A DNA stretch of 64,000 nt from assembly GCF_022581195.2 (NCBI RefSeq), contig NC_061465.1:4280501-4344500 (forward strand), read 5' to 3'. Source of the DNA: Helicoverpa zea (Eukaryota; Arthropoda; Insecta; Lepidoptera; Noctuidae). The notes under the pieces were generated by a model. It saw only the letters and a program-made list of their open reading frames with translations, made no database searches and had not been told where the DNA came from. Shown here one piece after another: positions 47,831-59,394 of this stretch. Numbering within the stretch: the stretch's first letter is position 1; each line of letters begins with the position of its first letter. The position numbers were made by a program, and so were the translations under genes.

Positions 47831-50800
47831 TTAAGGCCTATAGTCAATTGATTTTGTCAACATTGTATTGTATTCTGACAATGGATGATGGTCTATTTTT
47901 TTTGTAGCAGTTGAATGCATATCCTGATGTTGTGAGTCAAATTTTTAAATCTAGTCTTATTGGTGTTCCTGCTATTTGAATTTTGAATGAATAAATTATA
48001 CCTAACACTCTTTGTGTTATATTTTATTATTGACAAAATTAAAGATTAATTAATAGACATGTAAAAAATAAAGATTAAGAATCGGTAACAAATTGCTGAC
48101 GTGAAAAATAATGAATGACTTGGATTGCTTCTGTATTTATAAAGTATCTTGTTTACGTTTGTTTTCATTGAGAACAGCTGGAGTTAATTCATAACATTCA
48201 GCATTTGCGTTTTACTTACACAATTTAGATATTATCACTGCTCGTAATAAGTGTAAGTAATTATGTAAGTAAGTGCACACTTAATACCAACAATAGAATA
48301 GTTCAATGTTTCAGATAACTAATTTACTTCAAAACAGCTATTTCCCGCGGTTTCACCTGCATCCCTTGGGAACTCCTTCCCGTGACCGGACAAAATATAA
48401 CCTATGTTATTCGGGGATAGTGTAGTTTTCCATCAGGATATTAATTTATCAAATCGAATCTATTTTTGAGCCTTTACAAACTTTCTTTTACAACCAAAAA
48501 AAAAAGATTTCGACAAATGAACACCTTTTTCATTTTGGGAAGTCGATTAAAAATGTTTCTCCTTTTTTTACTATTAGAATAGATCGAAGAAGGGACATAT
48601 TAATTACCTATAGAAATAAACTATGGAATTTTAAAGAAAATGATGCTACCAAAAAAATACTGGATGAAAAAATCACTACATAGTATAAAACAAGGTCGCT
48701 TTTTCTGTCCCTATGTCCCTTACGTACGCTTAAATTTTTAAAACTACCCAACCGATTTTCATGCGGTTTTTTTTAATAGATAGAGTGATTAAAGAGGAAG
48801 GTTTATGTGTATAATAACATACATTAAATAGTAGGGGAATACTGTTATCCCGTGTGAAGCCGGAGCGGGTCGCTAGTATGGTATATAATAAAAACCTATT
48901 AATAAAGACTCTTTAGCTACAACATTCTCTATAGCTGAATAGTAAGGCGATATGATAGTTTACAATTTTAAATGATAATATTATATCGTGTTATACGAAC
49001 TCTTAGCGGCCATTAAGTATCACTCAACCAACTCTAAATTACACTTAAGGTGTAATTACAACGGTAATTAAAATGAAATGTCGTTTAGGGCTACACGTTA
49101 AAAAATAAATTTATGTTTCGCGGCTAAATCAGGATTTAATGTGAAAGACCTTTTGTTAGGCGGAGATAAGTACCTGGCGCCTTATTATGACATTATGACA
49201 CTCGAAAATAATCCTGATTGTAAGTATATATTTAGTAGAAGACTGGTTGAAGCCTACAATAGGGCCATCCGGGTTTTTCTTTGTCATGACAATGGTGAAG
49301 TAGCGTTTAAATTACAAAGCGTCCCTGTCTGTTAGCATTTCAATATTTCATATAATCTAGCCTTTTCCTGCCTACTTAGGTATACTTCTGTTTCTGATTC
49401 TGATATACTTAGGTATATCGAGTAAAAGCGCAGTTTGTTTCCGTAAAAACCATGTTTCTAGTCCAATTTAATAAAGATATTAAATTTTCTCTTTTCGAAA
49501 AGTACGGTTTCTTTAAGAAATCATATTTGAATGATCACATGGCATACTTTTGTTTATCGAAATAAAACTTTAGTTCTGCACGATATAGTAGTTCGATTAG
49601 CTGCGCTTTTGTTGCCTCAATTACGGAATGTTTCAAACGAAATTTTTGGGTTCAACCTGGATTCACCAATAATGAATCAAGTTGGGATAGCTAACAGTTT
49701 TCTAAGTCCAGTTCAGTTCGTCTCTCAGCACAGTTAGACAGTTAGATAGAGGAATATTTTGTACCTACTTATTGCATGTAAACCTTTTACACAGGTAATT
49801 ATAATTGTCGTAAAATGAATACCTAACAAACTTACTAAGCATGAAATGTCTATTTGATTTGCATGATTTTCAATTATGCAAAACATTTGAATTCAATCCA
49901 TTTACAAACTTATATAGCTGCGAAATATTTAAATGCCCAGCACAAGTAATTGATTATCCTAAATCTCAAGTGAGCATTCACAAAATGTTTCTCTATTAAT
50001 AATGGTTGACAAGACTTCGTAAGTTGCACCGAATCTTACAATGTGGATACACAATGCTTGAATTCGAGCAAATTGAATTATTTCGAATCGTTAGACTGAA
50101 TACAATTTCAGTTTGTAAGTTACGAGTCTCGGTCGGTATTTTATGAGAATGGTATTTCGGCAATCAAGATTCTTCGCTTCGAGATGATCGTTGAGGAATG
50201 TTATTTTCGTGTTTCGTTACAATTTACTTGTTAATGTGATTTGTGGTGGCATCCGAATCATCTTAAATCAATCATCTAAGACAGGAGAGGAAGAGATAGG
50301 ATTTATCTAAAATAGCGGTATTAGTTTTCAATAGTTAAACTTACGTATTCTATGTTTCTTTTAATCTATTTAGCATATCTGATCTTTATCATTACCTTAA
50401 TATTCTTCCCCTATGACGCTGAACGATTGCAGCCAAAACACAGACTGACGCCTAGTTTGGGGTTCATAGTCTGAAAGTGCAAAATGTATTTTTTTATGTC
50501 GGAAGCTCAACGCCCCAACATGGGTTTTCTGCGTAACTAGTAAGTGATGTTTTATGAAGGCAATAAACTAACGAAGATCAATAAACGATACATCAGTGAA
50601 TTAATGTTTCTGCAATCATAGGATGCTCATGTGGAATGAATGACAGAAATTATATGTCGTACCTATAAACTAACCGTAAATTATTATTCGTTTTGAAAAA
50701 GTACCGAGAAGGAATCGTGATAAAAGATTTTTGTTGGTCTAAGGGTTACTTTTCTTTTAGAAACACGCCTATGTATTGTATAAAGCATCTTAATAAGTAT

Positions 50801-51963
50801 TCAATACATTCTAGTGTATACTTAAGTTTTTAAAAACATTTTATAGATCTCTTATAATAATGAATTTCATTTGTATGCATAATCTTAAACACACACGAAT
50901 ACTTACTTTTTCATACCTAAGCACCGGTACCTAAAAGAGTGAAGTACAAAAAGTTTCTCTTACACCCGAAAGAGTTAAAAAAATCGTCGTAAAACATATA
51001 ATTTTCCGAGTCTTTACACACAATTCAGGCAGGTTACATTAGTGTCAAGCTTATCGCGCCCGACGGAAAGTTGGCCAGAAATGCGAGCAAGCGACATTTC
51101 ATGATTTATGAAGTGACGCGAACTTTCACAAGTATTTGGAAGCTGAATGAAACATACAACCTTTGTTGTCTAGTCGCTAGATTGTGGAATAATTTGTTGA
51201 GAATTAAGAAAGTATGAAAAAGACAATTATTTGTGCATCTATTTGCTGTAATAAAGCAAAAATGCAAAGTAGACAAAGCAACGTTTACAATAACAAAATT
51301 TAGACAAGTGGATGATGTACGTCACGGCACACGTTCACAAAAATTGCACTCGGCATAATGCTACGAACATTGTTTGCAATAAAAAATCCCAACGTTAATT
51401 TTCAGCGACAGTCAAACATTTGCAATGAATGAACTACTGAAGGTTTTATTTCAAAGCTCAAAACATAATTATGTTTGTGATAAAAAAAGCGTAAAAAACA
51501 GCTTAAGTACGTTGTCAAAACTAAAAGCGAATAAGAAATAAATAACACATTCAGTGAGTAGATATTCGAGTTATTTTCCTGTCCACAGTTTTCCCTAGAG
51601 TGGAGTCATTAAATCGTCATTTTCTTCAAAGTGGAAGGAAATGAGGGCAATATTTTTCGGGACGTGTTATCGTGGCACATTTAATCAGGGGCCGTGCTTT
51701 CCAGCTAAAAACAAAGAGGGACGTTGAAATAAATGGGGAATAAAATAAAATGAGGTTTGCTTGAACCTCAATGGACCCGGAAAGGATGAGATAGATGGCC
51801 GCGTTGTCAAGGCAAATCTATTTGTCAAATATCAGCCATTTTAACACAGAATAAAGATGTACAGTGGTGAAGGTACCTACTAACGTTTGTTAAAATGTCA
51901 CTCACACATGCATGTGCATCGACATCGGCGCTATCGGTGCTGTCAGTACTGATTGTCGTGCAG
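47831..51963. other. non-coding stretch
   Basis: AT-rich. Family-F-related fragments lie at about 48340-48470 (-) and 48680-48882 (+). A 64-codon ORF at 49141-49335 (+) has no recognisable domain. Nothing else supportable. Confidence 0.4.
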
Positions 51964-51977
51964 CGAGCGCTTGCGTG

Positions 51978-52113
51978 TCATCATCATCATCCTCCGAGCC
52001 TTTTTCCCAACTATGTTGGGGTCGGCTTCCAGTCTAAACGGATTCAGCTGAGTACCAGTGCTTTACAAGCAGCGACTGCCTATCTGACCCCCTCAACCCA
52101 GTTACCCGGGCAA
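51978..52113 (-). mobile_element. SINE B copy (5'-truncated) with 14-bp target duplication
   Basis: On the minus strand the insert ends GGCTCGGAGG followed by an ATGATG-type tail, and begins GTTGCCCGGGTAACTGGG. CGAGCGCTTGCGTG (51964-51977) and CGAGCACTTGCGTG (52114-52127) flank it, 13 of 14 matching. Confidence 0.87.
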
Positions 52114-52127
52114 CGAGCACTTGCGTG

Positions 52128-53035
52128 TATGAGTGATATTCTCACAAACGTTAGTACGTAGCTTCACAACTGTTTACGTATTTAAAATTCGTTGTTGATG
52201 ATGCGTGTTGAGTTCGATAAAGAATAAATTATATCTGTGTGCCAGTTCTTCGCTAGATTTATGATCAGGTAAATACATTATGTACCAAAAACCGCTCGTA
52301 AATCGTGTCGTTATGCATGAATGTATTGGTCTCAGTTTTACGGTAATGTGGTGATAAAGTGCTATTGTAATTAATGGCATTATAGAGTAGCTTTTATACT
52401 GAAGAATTGATTTAGGTAAATACAATGTCAGCGGTTACGGGTAGTCAGAACACAAAAAGTTTGACAATCGCAAGATTGGACATTTACGCTTCTCTGGTAT
52501 TTACATAAATAAAAACATTTTAAATTCGCATCGAGCATTTTATTTTTAATTGTTTCAAAGGACGTATATATGTACTTACCTCTAACATTGGACATAAAAT
52601 AAAGGGCAGTTTTCTATAAAAAGTCATCACGAAGATATGACGGTACTAAGGCTTTAAGCTTGACGAGCACTGCAATATTGAATTACAGCAATTTTTGCTT
52701 TATTGAAGCAATATTTCATTACTAGCTTCTGCCCGCGACTTCGTACGCGGATCCTGTCCCTTATGCCAGCGACTACGGGGTCAGCAAAATCAAAGATCTG
52801 AACCGTCTGATATTGAATTTTAAGGGCCCGTTGACTTGAAAACAACGGAATACGGATAAACATTAGAAACGTTCCATATATTTAATTAAATTGGACTAAA
52901 CAAAACGCTGAGAACTGAACCGCAATAGGCGTGATCATAGGGATAAAAGTAGTGATTCTAATAAGTCTGCATTTAAGTTATGTGGCAAAAATGTTACACG
53001 TATTATTACGTAAAAAAACATTAAATAGATGACAA
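52128..53035. other. non-coding stretch with family-F fragment
   Basis: A complement-strand family-F copy begins at 52722 (ACTAGCTTCTGCCCGCGACT) and runs to about 52865. No gene. Confidence 0.45.
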
Positions 53036-53430
53036 AGTCGTGGTGACTTAGTGGAAGTCGTGGTGGTTTAGTGGGTAGAGAACCAATCTCTCAAGTATGA
53101 GCGTGCGTCTTTGATTCCAGGTCTGGCAAGTGCCTGCCAATGCAACTTTTCTAAGTTCGTATGTACTTTCTACGTATATTTTGGATACCAATAACCGTTA
53201 TTTGGAGGGGATGTTAAACTGTAGGTTCCGGCTGTCATTGAACATTCTTGGCAGTCGTTATGGGTAGTCAGAAGCCAGTAAGTCTTACCAAGGTATGTTG
53301 GGTTGAGCGGGTAACCAGGTTGTGGAGGTCAGATAGGCAGTCGCTCCTTGTAAAACACTGGTACTCAGTTGCATCGTGACTGGAAGTCGACCATAACATA
53401 ATTGGGACAAAGGCTCTTGAGATAATAACG
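53036..53430 (+). mobile_element. full-length SINE B with tRNA-like head
   Basis: The head includes GGTTTAGTGGGTAGAGAACC (A-box region, about 53069-53090) and TCTTTGATTCCAGG (B-box region, about 53110-53123). The body from GTTAAACTGTAGGTTCCGGC to AAAGGCTCTTGAGAT matches the other SINE B copies. This is the only copy here that shows the tRNA-related 5' part, and it identifies the family as a pol III-type SINE. It is more diverged than 13091 or 40726. A family-D element sits at its 3' end. Confidence 0.75.
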
Positions 53431-53449
53431 ACAATAATAATGAGATATA

Positions 53450-54064
53450 GGCACCGCAGGACATCTGAGGCTGATGACGGGGAGTAGCAACCCCGCGGGG
53501 CTATACTATATGCTGAGTTCTCCAGGGAGAGTATCCCCCATCTCCGGTCGGTCGGAGTGAACCATGACGGGGGTAGGTCTCACGCCTCTGGCTTGGCTTG
53601 GCCGTCCAGAGTGGAGTCGCTAGAGCAGGATTAGTAGCCCTGCTCGGAGGGTAGGTGCCTCATGGTAAGCACAGGGAGCGCGTAATCTGTGTTTAAAGTC
53701 CGCCGAGGTATCCTCACGCTTCAGGTTCCCGGGGGCCCAGTAAGTGAGGTGGCGAGTCTCCACCTGCCATTTTTACATGTACCATTGACATCCACTAACA
53801 TCCCATCACAAATAGCCCAAGTAGTTTCCCTCAATAGTTAGCAATAGTTTAGCACAGAACCGGGGATTGTCTTTTTTTTAACGACGTCCACCGGTGAATG
53901 TCCTTGGGTTCATTTCTATAGTGTATAAAGGGATAATCGACGGTATTGTGTCACCATTTCATTAAAGTTGTCTCAAAAGGGCTTCAGCGTGTTGGCTTCG
54001 GCCCCACGTTTGCCTCCAGAAAATTCGGAACTCTGTAGTCCCGAGGTCTGGAAGAGACATACAA
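53450..54064 (-). mobile_element. family-D retroposon with perfect 17-bp target duplication
   Basis: A 615-b complement-strand copy of the unit at 20342-21066, lacking the long ATT tail. AATAATAATGAGATATA flanks it exactly at 53433-53449 and 54065-54081. The insertion lies between the 3' end of SINE B and a family-L repeat. A duplication of this length points to LINE-type target-primed insertion. Confidence 0.88.
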
Positions 54065-54081
54065 AATAATAATGAGATATA

Positions 54082-54240
54082 ACGCAACAAAGTCGGAGAG
54101 TGAGGGCTCGTGACGCCACGTCTAAGTATGTAAAATTTGTACTAAGCAGTGACTTAACGAAGCGTTGTTGTATCTTCGTTATTATTTGTTTGTGAGAGAG
54201 AGAGAAAAGAAAAATACGTGTCCATTATTTTAGGATAGGA
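54082..54240 (-). repeat. family-L repeat, second copy
   Basis: The complement of this segment matches 40480-40632: GCGTTATATCT, CTCACTCTC, CGTGGCGTCACGAG, and GTGAGAGA with an A-rich run. The CRE palindrome of the first copy is mutated here (TGACGCCA on the + strand). Confidence 0.55.
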
Positions 54241-54311
54241 TTCACCATACCTATTTCATAACATTCATTTCTATACATTTCAAGTGTAGTATTGCTCTTG
54301 AAGTTTCATAT

Positions 54312-54815
54312 CAGGTGTTCCAGATCTTCGATGTTTATACATCAATAGAGAGTGCTTATCAGATTGAACCACTTTTGCTAAAACGTCATATCTTCATATG
54401 CTATAGTCTAGCTGGACTCCTGGAGTTCCACATCAGGTGTTTTACACCTTCAATTTGTATAAGTCAACAGAGAGTGCTTATCAGATTGAACAACTTTTGC
54501 TAAAACGTCATACCTCTATATGCTATAGTCTAGCTGGGCACCTGGAGTTCCACATCAGGTGTTTTAGATCTTCAATTTGTATAAGTCAATAGAAAGTGCT
54601 TATCAAATTGAACAACTTTTGCCAAAACGCCATACCTGTATATGGTACAGAGAAGCTGGGCTCTTGGGGTTCCACATCAGGTGTTCCAGATCTTCAAATT
54701 TATTATCTCAACTAAAAATGCTCATCACATGAAACAATTTTTGCCATGGCACCATTTTTATATCTCTTATAGTTTTGTTGGTCTGTTGGAGTTCTGCATC
54801 AGGTCTTCAAGTTTC
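54312..54815 (+). repeat. four-copy 122-bp tandem repeat
   Basis: The landmark CAGGTGTT recurs at 54312, 54434, 54556 and 54678, with CAGGTCTT at 54800: exactly 122 b apart each time. Units share TGCTTATCAGATTGAAC, ACTTTTGC and GGAGTTCCACATCAGG and diverge towards the right. It is followed by a GACATACAGACA-type run and T-run (to ~54965), as at the end of many lepidopteran repeats. It may be the tail region of an element. Confidence 0.8.
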
Positions 54816-55264
54816 GAAGATATATTATAGCCTATATGTTGACCAGGCTTAATACTGATACAACAAAGAAAAAATCATTGAAATCCGTTCAGTAGTTCCG
54901 AAGATTAGCGTGTACAAACAAACAGACATACAGACATACAGACAAACAGACAGAATTTTTTTTTTGGATTTGTGCTCCATTACTGTTTCTAAACCCCACC
55001 CAATTATTATTTTTTAAATATATTCAATGTACAGACACAGTTTTTTTACAGATTTATTATATGTATAGATTTAGCATTTTTAATAGTTGTTTAACCGCTA
55101 GTCTATATTATTTTAGTAGGTGAACTGCTGAACTCATGTCTGCAATATTATCCGCTGAAGCAGATTGTTGTAAAGATACATACATTTTTTTTTGTGTGCG
55201 CTTTCGTGAATATTTTTGGCTGATAAAAAATCAATTGTCAACTGTCCGTAATCACACAAAAGAG

Positions 55265-55704
55265 GAAACATTTGTTTGTTTGTTTTTACCCCAAAGGCTC
55301 CGCATCACTAAACTGATTTGAAAAATTCTTTCCCAGTTCGAAAACTACACCCTTTCCTAGTAACATAAGCTATATTTGGACGTAGTTATGCAGAAACGTT
55401 CCAACCCACAAGTCACCCGAAATCGAGTTATTGTGATTGAACAGCCTAAAATTTAGCATTATGGTTATCTAAACTCAATATAATTCAACAATAAAACCTC
55501 TAGTACCTTTAATAGTTAGAATAAAAAAGAATACAACTGAAACGCGTAAATGCTTAGGTATATCTCAAATTCAAGTTTAATTTGAGATATAAGCATTTAC
55601 GCGTACAGTGGGTTGGAACGTTTCTGCATAACTACGTCCATTTTATCCCGGTACGAGCAGAAGTCTCTATTGGACGCGGGTGAAACTGCGAGGAAACGGC
55701 TAGA
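55265..55704 (+). repeat. family-F repeat split by a foldback MITE
   Basis: The left part (55265-55376: GGAAACATTTGTTTGTTTG ... TAACATAAGCTATATT) and right part (55640-55704: TTTTATCCCGGTACGAGCAG ... GGAAACGGCTAG) join into a family-F copy like 19223-19415. The break falls within what reads GGCTATTTTATCCCGG in that uninterrupted copy. Confidence 0.75.
55378..55639. mobile_element. 262-bp foldback MITE nested in family F
   Basis: Perfect 32-b terminal inverted repeats start GGACGTAGTTATGCAGAAAC. An inner palindrome at about 55540-55602 has arms containing CGCGTAAATGC. ATTT at 55374-55377 and 55640-55643 is a plausible 4-bp target duplication. No ORF. Confidence 0.82.
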
Positions 55705-55711
55705 GTAATAT

Positions 55712-55903
55712 TATATGTTACTAGCTCGTGCCAGCGATTTCACCCGAATCCCGTGGGAGCCTCGGCACAAACCCGGATAAAAATAAATGGGCTATCTAAT
55801 ACTGAAAGAATTTTTCAAATCGGACCATAAGTTCCTGAGATTAGCGCGTTCAAACAAACAAACAAACAAACAAACAAACTCTTTATAATATTAGTATAGG
55901 TTA
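55712..55903 (-). repeat. family-F repeat (complement)
   Basis: On the + strand it reads ACTAGCTCGTGCCAGCGATT to a (CAAA)n run at 55853-55879 and ATAATATTAGTATAGG. It matches the complement of 13631-13826 closely. Confidence 0.7.
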
Positions 55904-56756
55904 ACATTTATTTAGTTTTATTTTATTGTCTTGCGGTTAGTAAAACATTGTTATAGCTGTCGCAGATTATACCTAGGTACATATATTTATGTTAGTTGTT
56001 CGTAGCTTCGTGCTCAAATTGAATACCTATTGATTTCGGCTTGTTTGTTTAATTCAAATAAGAGTGTTTTATTTATTTACTAGGGATCAGATTCGATAAA
56101 TTACATTTATGTTTCTGATGATTAAAAACTGTGGAAAGCAATGTTTATTGAGTGAAATTAATAAGTTTGATACTCGGCACAGTTTAATTAAACTGGTAAA
56201 CAAAATATAGGAAACACACGTAAAAAGGTACTTACTTATTATTTTTTATAGAAAATAGGGATTACGTACACGATTTGTTCAATTAAGCACATTTTCATTA
56301 AGTGATTTCGGTACTACACGTATGTTAATAATAAACATTTAATTCAACAGAGAATCTTAAAAAAAACACATAAAATTGTATAGAACATAGGTACCTATAT
56401 ACCTACTCGCATTTGTACGGCACCATGTCTCTTGGTAATGTCATGTATTTTCAAGAAAATTTATTTATTTATTTATGTATGTTTAAATACAGGACATTAC
56501 GTCACTAAGAAATTACATTCTGAGAATGCACTTAGGAACCGAATTGCTAAGTGGGTAATGAATTTTGCTTCTAAGAAAGATGAAGCACTTTCCATTAATA
56601 AAGGAATAATACTTCGACGCCAATCCCTATCCCAATAATATACGACTATCCCAATAATATAGGTTATACACGACAGTTAAACTTTGGTGAAAACGAAATT
56701 CGTGTTAAGTGTTACCTAAACGCTCTTAGGGGATTCCTAAATTTAGGTATTATAGT
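55904..56756. other. non-coding stretch
   Basis: AT-rich; nothing recognised. Confidence 0.4.
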
Positions 56757-57712
56757 TCGGCCATTCAGAGAATGCGTTCCTGACACGTCGCGATTGAACT
56801 GACGACGTAACTTTGCAATGGCGTTGCAGTTACGATAAAAATATTTTTGCTGGTTGTTTACCGTTTTAACAATTGAGGAGCATTAAAACAACATTATTAT
56901 ATCAATAATCAATGAATGTTATAATTTTGTGCCAAACTGAGTGTCAAATAACTTGGTAAACAATATTTTTCTAAATCTATACTGCGCTATTACAAGGTTA
57001 TGTCAGCGGTTTATATTTTGTAGTGCTGTGCTAAAAATAACAGGCAAGTATCGTAATCTGTTCTTATACAGTTATAATATAAAATAATACGTTTTGATTT
57101 TCTTTTTAAGAATTGGAAAATAATGGACTATAAGACTTAATTATAACGTTTATGAAATATAAAAATAAAACTATGACCAAACCGCATTTTTATACTTAGA
57201 TTAAAAATGGTAACCCCAAATGGCGTTATGGGCCGCCATTTTGTGACGCTAAAACAGTCGTCCGTTGTCGTTTCGTGCGCATAGACCACGTTTTTCAAGT
57301 GTTTTCGATCTGTTTTTATTTGATTACCCGGCTTTTGTTAGACCGAGATATCAGGATTGATTCTGTTATTGATAATAATATAATTATACATGTAGGCGAA
57401 GATGATGATGAAGACACCACCTCCTCAAGCAAATCGGAGTCTGATTAATATTCTGTTCGCACATTCAATTCAATGTACTTGTAACAAAGAATAAATAAAA
57501 CAATTTTATTATATGAATATTACCTTTTTTTGGTTTCCACTTAAATAACTAAAATATAAAACAAATGATTCCGCCAATTTAAAACGAAAATAATCTTAAA
57601 ATAATGCGGCGGTTCATTTTGAAGGAACGGTAACGAACTCAGTGTTATGTTGTGCCCATCACTAGTCGTGACTAACTGATAGGTGTCAGGAACGCATTCT
57701 CTGAACGGCCGA
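56757..57712. mobile_element. 956-bp DNA transposon remnant with ~30-bp inverted ends
   Basis: Terminal repeats TCGGCCATTCAGAGAATGCG... and (complement) TCGGCCGTTCAGAGAATGCG... match at 29 of 30 positions. Flanks ATTATAGT (56749-56756) and AGTATAGT (57713-57720) match 7 of 8, suggesting an 8-bp duplication as made by hAT or P-type elements. Inside, a short + strand frame ending at 57447 has an acidic end (GEDDDEDTTSSSKSESD) followed by AATAAA signals. It could be the last codons of a lost transposase gene or of a captured host exon. Confidence 0.7.
57388..57447 (+). pseudogene. possible C-terminal coding remnant inside the DNA transposon
   Basis: A frame open from about 57310 ends HVGEDDDEDTTSSSKSESD-stop, with AATAAATAAA about 45 b later. 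The acid/Ser-rich end and nearby polyadenylation signal look gene-like. There is no start or catalytic domain. Origin unknown. Confidence 0.3.
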
Positions 57713-57987
57713 AGTATAGTTGGTGGAAATGGGCATTTGTGTCTAAATCACTGAGCGAGTGGGTAGTTCACTTCAAAAGCCCTAATTCAGCTTGTTTGGT
57801 TTCGAACTAGCCATCTGTTTTAGGTACAGGAATTCTCTTTGATATCTAATAATAATTTTGTCTTCAAAGGGTTTAGGCCCGTATTTTAGCTGAATCGCAA
57901 TTAAACAAGTTCTTAAAAATGAAATATGATACTAAAACAACAATAATAATGGCTTATAATAATTTTTAATTTTATTCAATACAATGT
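57713..57987. other. non-coding stretch
   Basis: No gene or recognised repeat. Confidence 0.4.
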
Positions 57988-58240
57988 TATCGGCAGGTGC
58001 CATAGTTCCTATAGTTTCTCATATCCTAATCCACTAACATCCCAGCACAATAGCCCAAGTATGTAGTAGTTTTCGTCCATAGATAGCAATAGTTTAGCAT
58101 AGAACCTTAGAAGATTGTCCTTGGGTCATTTCTATACCTACTGCATACTTACAGGGATAATCGTTGGTTTTGTATCACCATTTCTTTCGGCTTCCACCCC
58201 ACGTACGTTTCTATCTATAGTCCCGTGGTCTGGTTATACC
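57988..58240 (-). repeat. family-D fragment (complement)
   Basis: It matches the complement of the first half of 20342-21066: GGTGCCATAGTTCC, CCACTAACATCCCA, ATAGCCCAAGTA, TTGTCCTTGGG and AGTCCCGTGGTCTGG. The G+C-rich 3' half is absent. Confidence 0.7.
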
Positions 58241-58865
58241 ATACAAACGACGGGGTTTGTACGGAAAATGACCGTGACCATGGATGCTGTAGAGTAGCGT
58301 AAAAGATCCGAAACGTCTGGATTAAATAATATTACATATAACTACGATAAAATCCGCAAAAGTAGTTTTATTTAAATGTCTACTTATTTATTTAATTTAT
58401 TCAACCATTTATGTACACAGTAAACACATGAAAGAAGTAGAAGTAACAAGAAAACTTGTACAAAGGTACTGCTTATTTCTAATGAAATCTCTTCCAGACC
58501 CGTGCAGGAGAGTAGTATTCACATAAGTGTCAGAAAGCAACAAGGACATCAGAATCTCTTCCTGTAATTCTATTTGTTTACTATTTAATCTAGGTCCGAG
58601 ATCCCAGTGGGTCTAAATAGTGTAGTTAGTAGTTTGAGCGACATTCGGTCCCCGTGCAGGGAGCCACATCCTCATTGAGAATGGAGGGGCTGAGTAAATG
58701 GCGTGTAACACAGCTGCCCAAGGTGACATGCATTCTGTGACTGAGAATTTTGCTGACACAGTTTGCTAAAAGAAATGGGTTGGCTTTTTAACGGCTAGCT
58801 GTTGAAGTGATAATTTTATCAGAACAAAAGCATGGGTGAATTGTGCAGATAACAAATCTAAACTC
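58241..58865. other. non-coding stretch
   Basis: No supportable gene. A moderately G+C-rich part at 58640-58740 (GTGCAGGGAGCCACATCC) could be a decayed repeat. Confidence 0.35.
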
Positions 58866-59030
58866 AATATTATAAAGCTGAAGAGTTTGCTTGTTTATTT
58901 GCTTGAACGCCCTAATCTCAGGAACTACTGGTATGTTAAAAAAAATACTTTCAGTGTGAGATAACCCATTTATGGAGGAAAACTATAGGTAACTTTTTAT
59001 CCGGGTTCGAGCTAAGATTCCCAAGAAAAT
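58866..59030 (+). repeat. family-F repeat, 3'-truncated
   Basis: It begins AATATTATAAAGCTGAAGAG and follows the family to TTTTTATCCGGGTTCGAGC; the end is decayed. Confidence 0.65.
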
Positions 59031-59200
59031 TAAATAATACTACTCATAGTAGATACGTACCTAATACTTACGGAACCAGAAACAGTAGCCTAGAGGCTAC
59101 TGTTTTTATAAAATATTAAGTAGCCAAAATGTTCCGCGATAACTTTGGGAAAAGGCTAATCAAATGATGATGCATTCAGCGCAGTTATCTGTCATAACAT

Positions 59201-59394
59201 TTACGGCCAGTTTCTTCATCAAAAGTTAAAGTTAAAGTAATGTCTAAAGTAAAAGTAACGGTCAAATTCGTTTTTTTCAAGGCTAAAGTGACAGCTAAAC
59301 TAATAGAAAAATTGAATCTGACCCTTACTTTTACTTTAGACATTACTTTGACTTTTACTTTGGCTTTAACTTTTGATGAAGAAACTGGCTGTAA
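59201..59394. mobile_element. foldback MITE, family G copy 1
   Basis: A 194-b unit made almost entirely of two inverted arms of about 75 b. The ends TTACGGCCAGTTTCTTCATC and (complement) TTACAGCCAGTTTCTTCATC mirror each other. It matches copy 2 at 63470 throughout. The arms are rich in TAAAGTAA-type motifs. Confidence 0.82.

Noticed and set aside
49141..49335. 65-codon + strand ORF (MKDLLLGGDKYLAPYY...)
   Set aside because: Composition looks somewhat protein-like, but there is no recognised homology, promoter or splice evidence.
51895..52161. 88-codon + strand ORF
   Set aside because: Mostly the reverse complement of SINE B; not a gene.
54312..54815. CRISPR-like array
   Set aside because: The 122-b units are contiguous direct repeats without short repeat/spacer alternation, and the DNA is eukaryotic.
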